Assembly: GCA_030373145.1 (NCBI GenBank)
Contig: JAUCZK010000012.1
Span: 1 to 64,000, forward strand
Length of the DNA stretch: 64,000 nucleotides
Direction of reading: 5' to 3'
Source: Cyanobium sp. CZS48M
Lineage (GTDB): Bacteria; Cyanobacteriota; Cyanobacteriia; PCC-6307; Cyanobiaceae
Shown: piece by piece, positions 34,432-46,563 of the stretch
How the letters are laid out: each line of letters begins with the position of its first letter
How positions within the stretch are numbered: position 1 is the stretch's first letter
The notes under the pieces: model-generated
What the model was told of the DNA's origin: nothing
The model's database searches: none
The model's input: the letters and a program-made list of their open reading frames with translations, nothing else
Program-made: the position numbers and the translations under genes

Positions 34432-36000
34432 TTGGCTGACCCCTTGGCCGAGCCGCCTGCCCTGACCCTGCCCTGGGGGCGGATCGAGCGGCGCCTGCGT
34501 CAGTTGCTGCCCGCCAGGGCGGTGGTGGCCCGTCGCCCGGAGCTGCTCACCTACGACAGCGATGGTCTGACCCTGCATCGCCATGAGCCCCCCCTGGTGG
34601 TGCTGCCCGAAACCACCGACCAGGTGGCGGCTGTGCTGCGCCTTTGCCAGGAGGAGGGAGTGCCCTTCGTGGCGCGGGGCAGCGGCACCGGTCTCTCCGG
34701 GGGTGCCGTGGCCGAGCAGGAGTCGTTGCTGGTGGTGACCAGCCGCATGCGCTCGGTGCTGGCCCTGGATCTGGAGAACCAGCGCATCACCGTGCAACCG
34801 GGGGTGATCAACAGCTGGGTCACCCGCGCCGTGGCCGGCGATGGCTTCTATTACGCCCCCGACCCCTCCAGCCAGGTGGTCTGCAGCATCGGCGGCAACG
34901 TGGCCGAGAACGCCGGTGGGGTGCATTGCCTCAAGTACGGCGTCACCAGCAACCACGTCCTGGAGCTGGAGGTGGTGCTCCCCGATGGCCGCATCACCCG
35001 CCTGGGCGGAAGCCTGGCTGAAATGCCCGGCCTTGACCTGCGCGGGGTCTTCATCGGCAGTGAGGGCACCCTCGGCATCGCCACCGCCATCACCCTGCGG
35101 CTGCTGCCCCAGCCCCAGACGGTGCAGGTGCTGCTGGCGGACTTCCCCTCGATGGAGGCGGCCGGGGAGGCGGTGCGCCAGGTCACCGAAGCGGGGGTGC
35201 TGCCGGCGGGGATGGAGATCATGGACAATTTCACGATCAACGCCGTCGATGACCTCTTCGGCTGCGATGAGTACCCCCGCGACGCGGCGGCGGTGCTGCT
35301 GATCGAGCTCGACGGCCGCCTGGAGGAGGTGAGTGCCGCGGCGGAGCGCGCCATGGAGCTCTGCCACCTGGCCGGTGCCCGCTCCCTGCGCCGGGCTGAA
35401 TCGGAGGCTGATCGCGCCCTGCTCTGGAAGGGCCGCAAGTCGGCCTTCGCGGCGGTGGGCCGGATCACCCCCACGTACTACGTCCAGGATGGGGTGGTGC
35501 CCCGCAGCGCCCTGCCACGGGTGTTGGCGGCGATCGAGGAGCTCAGCCGCCGCTATGGCCTACCGGTGGCCAACGTCTTCCATGCCGGCGACGGCAATCT
35601 CCACCCGCTGATCCTCTACAACGCCAGCGACGTGGATGTGCAGGAGCGGGTGCAGGCCCTCGGCGCCGACATCCTGCGCCTCTGCATCGACGCCGGCGGC
35701 AGCATCACCGGCGAGCACGGCGTCGGCGCCGACAAGCGCTGCTACATGGATTGGATGTTCTCCCCGGAGGATCTGGGCACGATGCAGCTGGTGCGCAACG
35801 CCTTTGATCCCGAAGGCCGCGCCAACCCCGGCAAGCTCTTCCCCACCCCCCGCAGCTGCGGGGAATCGGCCCGCCGTGCCCGCAGCGTGCGCGTGCAGGT
35901 GGATGGCCTGGAAGACGCCACCCCTGGAGTCCCCGCCGCTGCAGGCCTCGATCGGTCTCTGGCGGAAGCGTCGCTGAACGAAGCGATCGAGGTGTTCTGA
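34432..36000 (+). CDS. glcD: FAD-linked glycolate dehydrogenase subunit (GlcD-type)
   Basis: 522 residues. FAD-binding PCMH domain with VPFVARGSGTGLSGGAV, DPSSQVVCSIGGNVAENAGGVHCLKYGVTSNHVLELEVVLPDG, and the C-terminal oxidase domain with VFHAGDGNLHPLILYN and GSITGEHGVGADK. GlcD oxidises glycolate to glyoxylate in cyanobacterial photorespiration. The usual partners GlcE and GlcF are not adjacent. TTG start at 34432. The last 40 residues (after KLFPTP) are variable. Divergent from hemL, with 261 bases between. Confidence 0.9.
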   Translation: MADPLAEPPALTLPWGRIERRLRQLLPARAVVARRPELLTYDSDGLTLHRHEPPLVVLPETTDQVAAVLRLCQEEGVPFVARGSGTGLSGGAVAEQESLLVVTSRMRSVLALDLENQRITVQPGVINSWVTRAVAGDGFYYAPDPSSQVVCSIGGNVAENAGGVHCLKYGVTSNHVLELEVVLPDGRITRLGGSLAEMPGLDLRGVFIGSEGTLGIATAITLRLLPQPQTVQVLLADFPSMEAAGEAVRQVTEAGVLPAGMEIMDNFTINAVDDLFGCDEYPRDAAAVLLIELDGRLEEVSAAAERAMELCHLAGARSLRRAESEADRALLWKGRKSAFAAVGRITPTYYVQDGVVPRSALPRVLAAIEELSRRYGLPVANVFHAGDGNLHPLILYNASDVDVQERVQALGADILRLCIDAGGSITGEHGVGADKRCYMDWMFSPEDLGTMQLVRNAFDPEGRANPGKLFPTPRSCGESARRARSVRVQVDGLEDATPGVPAAAGLDRSLAEASLNEAIEVF

Positions 36001-36007
36001 GGCTGCC

Positions 36008-36748
36008 TCAGGCGGCCACCGGCACCTGATAGCGGGCGATGCGAGCAAAGCCCGCTGGATCCAGCGAAGCACCGCCCACCAGGACGCCGTCGATGTCGGG
36101 CTGGGCCATCAGCAGGTCGATGTTCTCCGCCTTGACCGAGCCGCCGTACTGGATGATCACATCGTCGTAGCCCACCCAGCCCCGGATCAGGCCGCAGAGA
36201 CGGTTGGCCTCTTCAGCGCCGCAGGTCTTGCCGGTGCCGATCGCCCAGATCGGTTCATAGGCCACCACCAGATGCGTGGGGTCGAGCCCTTCGAGACCCT
36301 GGTCCACCTGGCGGCGGATCACCCGCTCGGCCTCGCCGGCCTCCCGCTGGGAGTCGCTCTCGCCCACGCACAGGATCGGGATCATCCCCGACTTCTGGGC
36401 CGTGCGCGCCCGCAGGTTGATCTGCTCGTCAGTTTCGCTGTAGTACTTGCGCGGCTCGCTGTGGCCCACGATCGTGTGGCTGACGCCGTGCTCCAGCAGC
36501 ATCGGCGCCGAGATCATGCCGGTGTAGGCCCCCACATCGTCCCAGTGCACGTTTTGGGAGGCGATGCGCACGGCGCTGCCCGCGAGGGCTTCGCTGAGGG
36601 CGGCGATGGCGGTGAACGGAGGGGCCAGCACCACCTCCCGATCGCCGGGCAGCTCCCCCAACAGCGGCAGGAAGGCGGCGGCATAGGCCCGCGCCTCGGC
36701 GCAGGTCATGTGCATCTTCCAGTTGCCTGCAATCACGGCTTGACGCAC
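36008..36748 (-). CDS. tpiA: Triosephosphate isomerase
   Basis: 246 residues. NWKMHMT (catalytic Lys), [14 protein letters not shown] (catalytic His), [15 protein letters not shown] (catalytic Glu) and [33 protein letters not shown] (phosphate loop) are all intact. Interconverts DHAP and GAP in glycolysis and the Calvin cycle. Starts with GTG at 36748. Converges on glcD with a 7-base gap. Confidence 0.96.
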   Translation of the reverse strand: MRQAVIAGNWKMHMTCAEARAYAAAFLPLLGELPGDREVVLAPPFTAIAALSEALAGSAVRIASQNVHWDDVGAYTGMISAPMLLEHGVSHTIVGHSEPRKYYSETDEQINLRARTAQKSGMIPILCVGESDSQREAGEAERVIRRQVDQGLEGLDPTHLVVAYEPIWAIGTGKTCGAEEANRLCGLIRGWVGYDDVIIQYGGSVKAENIDLLMAQPDIDGVLVGGASLDPAGFARIARYQVPVAA

Positions 36749-36780
36749 AGGATTGTCCTCGCCCAGAAGTGCCCCACAAC

Positions 36781-36966
36781 TTAGGTGTCTGCGGGGACCA
36801 CCTCACTTGCCCGCCCCAGCTCCACCCTGTCTCCGGGCAGCAGCTGACGGCCGCGGCGCCTCTCCACCGCTCCGTTGACCCGCACCTCGCCGGCCTGCAC
36901 CCGCACCTTGGCTTCACCGCCGGTGGCCACCAGGCCCTGGTACTTGAGGAATTGATCAAGCCGCAA
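36781..36966 (-). CDS. Small S4-domain RNA-binding protein (YbcJ-like)
   Basis: About 61 residues. [49 protein letters not shown] is an entire S4 RNA-binding fold, as in YbcJ/RlbA-like proteins. A TTG at 36966 directly precedes it; the ORF in the track (to 37155) extends antisense into the ABC exporter and is not credible. Head-to-head with the exporter gene, 37 bases between starts. Just upstream of tpiA on the same strand. Confidence 0.75.
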   Translation of the reverse strand: MRLDQFLKYQGLVATGGEAKVRVQAGEVRVNGAVERRRGRQLLPGDRVELGRASEVVPADT

Positions 36967-37003
36967 GGGAAGAGGGCCGGATCGGCGCTGATAAGGTTCG
37001 CCG

Positions 37004-38743
37004 ATGCTCGCACCCCCACCGGCCGGCTTTCGCGGGCTGCTGCCGCTGCTGAAGCCCCACCGCCGCAGGCTGGTGGCCGGCGGCCTGTGCATGCTCGTCT
37101 TCGTGGCTTGCTGGCCCCTGCTGGCGGCCCTGGCCGGCCAGCTGATCCCCGCCATCGGCGCAGGCGATTTCCCACGGGTGCTGCGGGCGATCTCCCTGGC
37201 CCTGCTGGTGTTTCTGGTGCAGAAGCTGGCCCAGTTCGGTCAGGACACCCTGCTGGCCTCACCGGCGCTGCAGGTGAGTCAGGCGTTGCGCAGCCAGCTG
37301 TTCGCGCGGCTGCAGCGGCTGGAGTTCTCGGCCCTGGAGAAGCTCTCGGCCGGCGACCTCACCTACCGCCTCACCGAAGACGCCGACCGGGTCGGCGAGG
37401 TGATCTACAAAACGATCCAGGACACCACCCCCAGTCTGCTGCAGCTGGTGGTGGTGTTCGGCTACATGGTCTTCCTTGATTGGAAGCTATCCCTGGCCAC
37501 CCTGGTGCTGGCGCCGCTGGTGGCACTGATGGTCAGTGGCTTCGGTGCCCGGGTGATGGGCGCGGCCGAACGCAGCCAGAAGCAGGTGAGCGAGCTGGCG
37601 GGGCTGCTGGCTGAGGCCATCGGCGGGTTGCCCCTGGTGCGGGCCTTCGCCGCCGAGGACTGGCTGCAGCACCGCTTCGAGCAGGAGATCGATCTGCATC
37701 GCCGCGCCAAATACCGCACCCTGCGCCTGCTGGCCCTGCAGCATCCGGTGGTGGGCTTCATCGAGGCGGCCGGCATCCTCTCGGTGCTGTTGATCGGCGC
37801 GGCCCGCATCCAGGCCGGTGGCCTCGACAGCCAGGGCTTCAGCTCCTATGTGGCGGCGCTGCTGATGCTGATCGATCCGATCTCCCACCTCACCACCAAT
37901 TACAACGAGTTGCAGCAGGGGCAGGCCTCCTTGAACCGCCTGCGCGAGATCGAGCGCGAGCCGGTGGAGATCCCCGACAGCCCCACAGCCCAGCCCCTGG
38001 GAGCGGTGCGCGGGGAGCTGCGTCTGGAGCATGTCTGGTTTGGCTATGACGCCGACCAGCCGGTGCTGCGCGACCTCGATCTCTGCGCCCAGCCTGGCCA
38101 ACTGGTGGCCCTGGTGGGACCCTCGGGAGCGGGCAAGAGCACCCTGTTTTCGCTGTTGCTGCGCTTCAACACCGCCCAGAGCGGTCGGGTGCTGCTGGAT
38201 GGCCAGGATCTGGCGGGCCTGCGGGCCGCCGACCTGCGCCGGGCCGTGGCCCTGGTGCCCCAGCAGAGCCGGGTGTTCTCCGGCAGCGTGGCCGAGGCGA
38301 TCCGTTTCGGGCGGGCTGCCAGCGACGAGCAGGTGGCTGAGGCGGCGCGCCTGGCCAATGCGGCCGGTTTCATCGAGGCCTTACCTGAGGGGTACCACTC
38401 GCGCATCGAGGAGCGGGGCAGCAATTTCTCCGGCGGCCAGCTCCAGCGCATCGCCATTGCCCGGGCGGTGCTCGGTGATCCCGCCGTGCTGCTGCTGGAT
38501 GAGGCCACCAGCGCCCTCGATGCCGAAGCGGAAGAGGCGGTGCAGCAGGGCCTGAAGCAGGCCATGGCCGGCCGCACCGTGCTGGTGATCGCCCACCGCC
38601 TCTCCACGGTGCAGGGCGCCGACCAGATCCTGGTGCTCGAGGGTGGCGGCATCATCGAGCGCGGCAGCCATGATCAGCTGATGGCACGTCCCGGCCGCTA
38701 CCGCGAGCTGTGCGACCGTCAGCTGATCCGCGTAGCAGCCTGA
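37004..38743 (+). CDS. ABC exporter, membrane and ATPase domains fused (MsbA/Lipid A-exporter-like)
   Basis: 579 residues. Six-helix type I exporter domain (about residues 20-310), then an ATPase with Walker A VGPSGAGKST, Q-loop VPQQSRVFSGSVAEAI, signature NFSGGQLQRIAIARAV, Walker B VLLLDEATSALDAEAEE and H-loop IAHRLSTV. It works as a homodimer; lipid, peptide or drug substrates cannot be told apart here. Short N-terminus, with no protease or other accessory domain. Confidence 0.9.
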   Translation: MLAPPPAGFRGLLPLLKPHRRRLVAGGLCMLVFVACWPLLAALAGQLIPAIGAGDFPRVLRAISLALLVFLVQKLAQFGQDTLLASPALQVSQALRSQLFARLQRLEFSALEKLSAGDLTYRLTEDADRVGEVIYKTIQDTTPSLLQLVVVFGYMVFLDWKLSLATLVLAPLVALMVSGFGARVMGAAERSQKQVSELAGLLAEAIGGLPLVRAFAAEDWLQHRFEQEIDLHRRAKYRTLRLLALQHPVVGFIEAAGILSVLLIGAARIQAGGLDSQGFSSYVAALLMLIDPISHLTTNYNELQQGQASLNRLREIEREPVEIPDSPTAQPLGAVRGELRLEHVWFGYDADQPVLRDLDLCAQPGQLVALVGPSGAGKSTLFSLLLRFNTAQSGRVLLDGQDLAGLRAADLRRAVALVPQQSRVFSGSVAEAIRFGRAASDEQVAEAARLANAAGFIEALPEGYHSRIEERGSNFSGGQLQRIAIARAVLGDPAVLLLDEATSALDAEAEEAVQQGLKQAMAGRTVLVIAHRLSTVQGADQILVLEGGGIIERGSHDQLMARPGRYRELCDRQLIRVAA

Positions 38744-38755
38744 GCTGCCACCGTT

Positions 38756-38791
38756 GAGACCACTCCTGAGGCCACTCCTGAGGCCACCCTC
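38756..38791 (+). repeat. Three 12-base tandem repeats after the ABC exporter
   Basis: The units GAGACCACTCCT, GAGGCCACTCCT and GAGGCCACCCTC follow each other directly, 12 bases after the exporter stop and 36 bases before the next start. The copies differ at one to three positions. No hairpin with a T-run is visible here, so it is not an obvious terminator. Confidence 0.7.
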
Positions 38792-38826
38792 CAGGTTCCG
38801 CCGTTCCCTTCCACGCTCGAGCGACC

Positions 38827-39195
38827 ATGGCTGAAATGCCCCAGTGGGAGTACCGGGTGATCCACATCAATGTGGAGAACACCTCCCCGCCCCAACCGCC
38901 GGATCCCCAGGCCGCCAGCCAGAAGCTGCAGGGGATCCTCAGCCCGGAGTTCATTGCCCGGGAATTTCCCGAGTTCTACGGCGCCTCCCAGACCCCCCGC
39001 CACCCGGCCGAGCAACTGCAGTTCTTCATGAACCTGCTGGGCAAGGAGGGCTGGGAGATGGTGGAGGCGGCCCAGGTGGGTCCGCTGCTGATGTTCTTCT
39101 TCAAGCGCATTCGCCGTCCGGCCCCGGCCAAGCTGCCCCCGGCCGGCCCGTCGCTCGCCGCTCCAGCCGCCGAGGGCCCGCCGGGGGCGGCTTAA
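38827..39195 (+). CDS. DUF4177-like small protein
   Basis: 122 residues. WEYRVIHINVEN at the start and MNLLGKEGWEMVEAAQVGPLLMFFFKR in the middle have the WEY...LN..G.EGWE.V pattern of DUF4177-like proteins, here with a 40-residue insertion (AASQKLQGILSPEFIAREFPEFYG) between the strands. The Pro/Ala-rich tail is probably disordered. Function unknown. Followed 28 bases later by another small gene. Confidence 0.65.
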   Translation: MAEMPQWEYRVIHINVENTSPPQPPDPQAASQKLQGILSPEFIAREFPEFYGASQTPRHPAEQLQFFMNLLGKEGWEMVEAAQVGPLLMFFFKRIRRPAPAKLPPAGPSLAAPAAEGPPGAA

Positions 39196-39223
39196 CCTGC
39201 CCCCGACGACACAGTGGTGACCT

Positions 39224-39454
39224 TTGACGGCCTCTTCCAACCAGCCCCCCGTGCTCACCTTCGAGGGCAAGCGCTACGAACTCAATGCTCTCCCCGACGA
39301 CGTCAAGGAACTGGTGCGGGGCATGCAGGTGGCCGATGCCCAGTTGCGCCTCTACGAGGACACCCTCAAGGTGCTGGCGGTGGGCCGCCAGTCGATGGCC
39401 TTTCAACTGAACGAGCGGCTCAAGCAGATCCCCGCCCTGCCGGACGGGGTCTGA
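39224..39454 (+). CDS. DUF6447-like small protein
   Basis: 76 residues. TFEGKRYELNALPDDVKELVRGMQVADAQLRLYEDTLKVLAVGRQSMAFQLNERLKQI consists of a short beta hairpin and two long helices, matching the DUF6447 pattern (GK.Y.L..L....K..L...Q..D..I..L...L..L...R.A....L...L). Starts with TTG at 39224. Members occur in bacteria and cyanophages; role unknown. Confidence 0.65.
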   Translation: MTASSNQPPVLTFEGKRYELNALPDDVKELVRGMQVADAQLRLYEDTLKVLAVGRQSMAFQLNERLKQIPALPDGV

Positions 39455-39480
39455 GCGAACGGCTGATCAGGTGGTGTTGA

Positions 39481-40209
39481 TCAGGAGGCGGGGGTCTCCT
39501 GGGAAACCTGGGGCAGCGGCTCGAGGGCCTCGAAGCGGAAGGTCTGCACGCTGCTGCCACTGGGAGCTTCGGGATCCTCGCTGCTGATCGCCCGCTCGCT
39601 CAGCACCCAGGGGCCCACGCCCGCCAGGGGCACGAAGGTGTCGGTGAAGGTGCTTTTGCCGCCGCGCGCCTCTCCCGTGGCCGGATCGCTGTACTGGCTG
39701 CTGTAGGTGTGGCTGAGGTAGCCGGCGCCGGTGTCGGTGGTGCTGCCGGTGAAGATCGTCACCACAGTGCCGTGGATCTGGCGGTGCACCATGGTCACCA
39801 CCGAATCCTTGATGCGGTAGCGATCTCCGGCGTTCTTGCCGCCCACGATCACCTCGAGGCCCACGGGGTCGCTGTCGCCGGCGCTGAAGGTGTTGGCGCC
39901 ATGGGTCTGCTCGAAGCTGCGGCGCACCCGGTGGATGCACACTTCCCAGAGCTGGGAGCCGATCGCCTTGGTGATCTCCTCGTCCTCGATGCCCTCCACG
40001 CTGGCCTTGAGATCGGCGCCCACCTGGAACCGGCCCTCCGCCCGCTGCCCTCCCTGCTCCCAGACGCAGCGGCCCTGGTACCCACCGAAGCCCGGCTCCC
40101 AGGTGTAACGGTTCTCGTAGGCGGCACGGAACAGCTCGCGGATGTCGCTGCCCGGAGTGATCGAGGCGCTGGTGCTGGCGCTGATGGGGGGGGTGGCGGT
40201 ACCGGTCAA
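39481..40209 (-). CDS. DUF3386 family protein
   Basis: 242 residues. DIRELFRAAYENRYTWEPGFGGYQGRCVW at the N-terminus and the regular beta-rich body (GSQLWEVCIHRVRRSFEQTHG, DRYRIKDSVVTMVHRQIHGTVVTIFTGSTTDTGAGYLSHTYSSQY) match DUF3386, a family of cyanobacteria and plants. No signal peptide. Function unknown. It follows carB on the same strand, 27 bases away. Convergent with the DUF6447 gene. Confidence 0.8.
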   Translation of the reverse strand: MTGTATPPISASTSASITPGSDIRELFRAAYENRYTWEPGFGGYQGRCVWEQGGQRAEGRFQVGADLKASVEGIEDEEITKAIGSQLWEVCIHRVRRSFEQTHGANTFSAGDSDPVGLEVIVGGKNAGDRYRIKDSVVTMVHRQIHGTVVTIFTGSTTDTGAGYLSHTYSSQYSDPATGEARGGKSTFTDTFVPLAGVGPWVLSERAISSEDPEAPSGSSVQTFRFEALEPLPQVSQETPAS

Positions 40210-40236
40210 GGATCCAGGGGCAAAGGGCCCCCAACC

Positions 40237-43557
<3,321 letters not shown>

Positions 43558-43673
43558 GGGCGGCGCTTGAACTGCCAAACGACGCCAGCCTCTCACGGCC
43601 CCATCACTGATTTGGTCGGTGGGGCTCTGTGTCCTCGCTAACGTGAGGATCTTGTGATCAGTGACGTGGCTCC

Positions 43674-44309
43674 ATGAGCGAACTCCAGCGCCTGAAGGGG
43701 CTCCTCCCTCCGGAGATGCAGAGCTGGGTGTTCGTGGAAGCGGCAGCCTCCGCCGATCCCCCGCTGATCACGATCGAAGAGATCGGCCGCGATGAGGTGG
43801 AGGTGCAGGTGGACCTGCTCAAGTGGGAGCCCTTCGCCCTCGACCACCGCAACCTGCTCTTCTGGCATGAGGTGGGGCGCATCCAGAACGATGCCGTTCC
43901 CCGCGATGGCTGGGAGATGGCGGCCCTGGCCATCGGCCTCGGCGGCGCCATCGGTGAGCTCTGGGTGCAGGACGGACTGCTGCTGATGATGGCCCTGGGG
44001 CTCTCCGGCTTCGCCGGCTACCGCCTCTACCTCAAGAACAACAGCGAGAAGCGCCTGCAGGACGCCATCGCCGCTGACGAGCGGTCCATTTCCCTGGCCT
44101 GCCGCTTCGGCTACACCCTCCCCAACGCCTACAAGAGCCTGGGGGGTGCCCTCAAGGAACTGCTGGAGCAGACCCGCAAGAAGCGTCGCCGCTCCTTCTA
44201 CGAGGACCGGCTGGAGGCTCTGCGCAAGAGTGCGGGTCGTGCCAGAGCAGAAATGGCACAGCAACAGGGAAGCCGCGAGTCCGTGACCAGTGAGAATGTC
44301 TATGGCTGA
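43674..44309 (+). CDS. DUF3318 membrane-associated protein
   Basis: 211 residues. [118 protein letters not shown] is typical of DUF3318, conserved in cyanobacteria and some plastid proteomes. One or two central hydrophobic segments, with a basic coiled tail ([20 protein letters not shown]). Overlaps rsfS by about 20 bases or less, depending on the rsfS start. Confidence 0.8.
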   Translation: MSELQRLKGLLPPEMQSWVFVEAAASADPPLITIEEIGRDEVEVQVDLLKWEPFALDHRNLLFWHEVGRIQNDAVPRDGWEMAALAIGLGGAIGELWVQDGLLLMMALGLSGFAGYRLYLKNNSEKRLQDAIAADERSISLACRFGYTLPNAYKSLGGALKELLEQTRKKRRRSFYEDRLEALRKSAGRARAEMAQQQGSRESVTSENVYG

Positions 44310-44709
44310 GTCAGCCCCCAGCCCTGCCCTTGTGGCTTCTGCTGACAGCCGGGCCCTGGCCCTGCTGGCCGCCGAGGCCTGTGACGACCGCAAGGCCGTG
44401 GAGATCTGTCTGATCCGCGTTGAGGAGGTGTCCTCCATCGCCGACTGGTTCGTGATCTGCTCCGGCCTCTCCGACGTGCAGGTGCGGGCCATTGCCCGCT
44501 CCGTTGAAGACCGGCTGGAACTGGAGGCCGATCGCCTGCCCCTGCGCAAGGAGGGCCAGAGCGAAGGCCGTTGGGTGCTGCTCGACTACGGCGAGCTGAT
44601 CGTGCATGTGCTCACCCCGGCGGAGCGCCGCTACTACGACCTGGAGTCCTTCTGGGGACACGGTGAGCACGAGCCATTCCTAAGCTCTCAGGAGCCACAG
44701 CTCCAATGA
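44290..44709 (+). CDS. rsfS: Ribosomal silencing factor RsfS
   Basis: About 139 residues. AAEACDDRKAVEICLIRVEEVSSIADWFVICSGLSDVQVRAIARSVEDRLE, RKEGQSEGRWVLLDYGELIVHVLTPAERRYYDLESFWG: the RsfS/Iojap signature, including the C-terminal W residue. Binds L14 of the 50S subunit and blocks subunit joining when nutrients are scarce. ATGs at 44296 and 44302 are also possible starts. Coupled to DUF3318 upstream. Confidence 0.92.
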   Translation: MRMSMAESAPSPALVASADSRALALLAAEACDDRKAVEICLIRVEEVSSIADWFVICSGLSDVQVRAIARSVEDRLELEADRLPLRKEGQSEGRWVLLDYGELIVHVLTPAERRYYDLESFWGHGEHEPFLSSQEPQLQ

Positions 44710-44765
44710 GTTGATCCCCCGGGGACAGCTCGGCACCAACCCAGCCAATTCCCGGGGACGTCCCT

Positions 44766-45278
44766 GTGACTGCCATGGATCAGGCCTGCTCGGAGAGTCC
44801 CTGCCCGGTGCCGCCGGAGCAATGTCCCCTTGAGGAATACCGCCAGCTGTGCTCCTCCTGGTTCTTCGCCTGGCCGTCCCTCACCTCCGCGGGCCTGCGC
44901 AGGCCGCTGTTGATCAGCTGGGTTCTGGCCCTGCCGTTCACCGTCTTGATCAGCACAGGCAGCTGGCCCCTGCGCCACGACCCCCTGCGCCTGGTGGCCT
45001 CCGCCGCGGTGGCGGCGGTGCTGCCGTCACTGCTGTTGCTGACGCGTCAGTGGCTGGGCTGGTCCTACGTCAACCGCCGCTTGATTTCCGAGCGGGTGGA
45101 GTACGAAGAATCCGGCTGGTACGACGGCCAGGTGTGGGAGAAACCCCTGGCCTGGCGCCAGCAGGATCTGCTGGTGGCCCGCCACCAGGTGCGGCCCGTG
45201 CTGGTGCGGCTGCGGCAGGCCCTCAGCGTTGCTCTGGCGTTGCTCCTGGGCGGTGCTGGCCTCTGCCAGGCTCTGTGA
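44766..45278 (+). CDS. CGLD27-like membrane protein
   Basis: 170 residues. CPVPPEQCPLEEYRQLCSSWFFAWP and YVNRRLISERVEYEESGWYDGQVWEKPLAWRQQDLLVARHQVRPVLVRLRQAL, with two membrane segments between and one at the end. This is the pattern of CGLD27 (conserved in green lineage and diatoms), a thylakoid/chloroplast membrane family of unknown function linked in algae to iron stress. Starts with GTG at 44766. Confidence 0.8.
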   Translation: MTAMDQACSESPCPVPPEQCPLEEYRQLCSSWFFAWPSLTSAGLRRPLLISWVLALPFTVLISTGSWPLRHDPLRLVASAAVAAVLPSLLLLTRQWLGWSYVNRRLISERVEYEESGWYDGQVWEKPLAWRQQDLLVARHQVRPVLVRLRQALSVALALLLGGAGLCQAL

Positions 45279-45309
45279 ACGCTCCATCCGCGGCCCCCTT
45301 CCATCCCCG

Positions 45310-46293
45310 ATGACCCTGTCCTCCAGCTTCGGCAGTCCCCAGCGCCCCGGGGTTCCTCCCCTGGAGGTGCGCCTGCTGCGCAACGGCATCGCGGAGTCGC
45401 TCCATCGCGTCCATGCGGTGGTCTGCGACAAGCGCGGCCGGGTGCTGATGCGCGCCGGTGACCCCCAGCAGCTCAGCTTCGTGCGCTCGGCGCTGAAACC
45501 TTTCCAGGCCATGCTCTTCGTCAGCAGTGGCGCCGCCGATCAGACGGGCAGCGGCGACCGCGGACTGGCGATCGCCTGTGCCTCCCATGCCGGCACCGCC
45601 GCCCATGCGCGCGAGGCCTTCAAGCTGCTCTGGAGCGCCGACATTGAGGCCGAACAGCTGCAGTGCCCCACTCCGGTGGGGGCCGACAGCCCGCTGCAAC
45701 ACAACTGCTCCGGCAAGCACGCGGCTTTCCTCACCACCTGCCGGCGCCTGCACTGGCCGCTGGAGAGCTATCTGCACGTGGACCATCCCCTGCAGCAGCA
45801 GATGCTGCGCCGGGTGGGCGAGCTGCTGGGGCTGCCGGGGGCTGAGCTGGTCACCGCCCGCGACGACTGCGGCGCCCCCACCCTGCAACTGCCCCTGGCC
45901 CAGATGGCCCTGCTCTTCGCCCACCTCGGCTCCTCGGAGCATGCGGATCTGGAGCGGCTCAGCCGGGCGATGCTGGCCCACCCGGAGCTGGTGGCCGGCG
46001 AAGGTCGCTTCGACACCGAGCTGATGGCCCGGGGGCACGGCATGGTGATCAGCAAGGGCGGTGCCGAGGGCATCCAGTGCCTCAGCCGCGTGGGCGAGGG
46101 CCTGGGTCTGGCGATCAAGGTGGAGGACGGCGCCAGCCGTGCCAAGCACGCCGTGGCTCTGCACCTGCTCGAGCAGCTCGACTGGCTGACGCCGATCACC
46201 CTCGAAGACCTCAAGCGCCAGTTCCTGGTGCCCGGCGAGGGCCTGGAGCTGGCGGTGAGCGGTGAGCTGCGCTTCGACGCCGCCACCCCCTGA
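45310..46293 (+). CDS. L-asparaginase II-like amidohydrolase (AnsA/R. etli type)
   Basis: About 327 residues. PPLEVRLLRNGIAESLHRVHAVVCDKRGRVLMRAGDP, RSALKPFQAM, ACASHAGTAAHAREAF, HNCSGKHAAFLTTCRRLHWPLESYLHVDHPLQ and ELVTARDDCGAPTLQLPLAQMA identify the thermolabile asparaginase family (PF06089), unrelated to E. coli asparaginases. The NCSGKHA and DDCG motifs hold active-site residues. Start at ATG 45310; the earlier track start overlaps the CGLD27 gene. Confidence 0.88.
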   Translation: MTLSSSFGSPQRPGVPPLEVRLLRNGIAESLHRVHAVVCDKRGRVLMRAGDPQQLSFVRSALKPFQAMLFVSSGAADQTGSGDRGLAIACASHAGTAAHAREAFKLLWSADIEAEQLQCPTPVGADSPLQHNCSGKHAAFLTTCRRLHWPLESYLHVDHPLQQQMLRRVGELLGLPGAELVTARDDCGAPTLQLPLAQMALLFAHLGSSEHADLERLSRAMLAHPELVAGEGRFDTELMARGHGMVISKGGAEGIQCLSRVGEGLGLAIKVEDGASRAKHAVALHLLEQLDWLTPITLEDLKRQFLVPGEGLELAVSGELRFDAATP

Positions 46294-46303
46294 GGGCCGG
46301 GGT

Positions 46304-46333
46304 TTGCTGGCGGGCACCTCGGGCTGGTACTCT
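46304..46333 (+). promoter_or_regulatory. Candidate sigma70-type promoter for tRNA-fMet
   Basis: TTGCTG at 46304-46309 and TACTCT at 46328-46333 with an 18-base spacer place a start about 10 bases upstream of the tRNA. Both boxes differ from consensus by two bases, so this is a modest prediction. Confidence 0.4.
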
Positions 46334-46344
46334 CCTTCTGGCGC

Positions 46345-46421
<77 letters not shown>

Positions 46422-46429
46422 CATCACGA

Positions 46430-46461
46430 AGCCCGGTCATCCCCAGATGGCCGGGCTTTTT
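46430..46461 (+). terminator. Rho-independent terminator after tRNA-fMet
   Basis: GCCCGGTCATC, loop CCCA, GATGGCCGGGC forms an 11-pair stem (one G:T) followed by TTTTT. It lies 9 bases after the CCA end. Confidence 0.92.
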
Positions 46462-46563
46462 GATGGCTGCACTGCCCATCCCCTCTGCTGAGCTCAAGGT
46501 TCAGCCTCCCCCTGAAGCCCTGGCCTTAGCGTCGTCCTCTGCTGCCGGCTGGGAAGCCCACGG

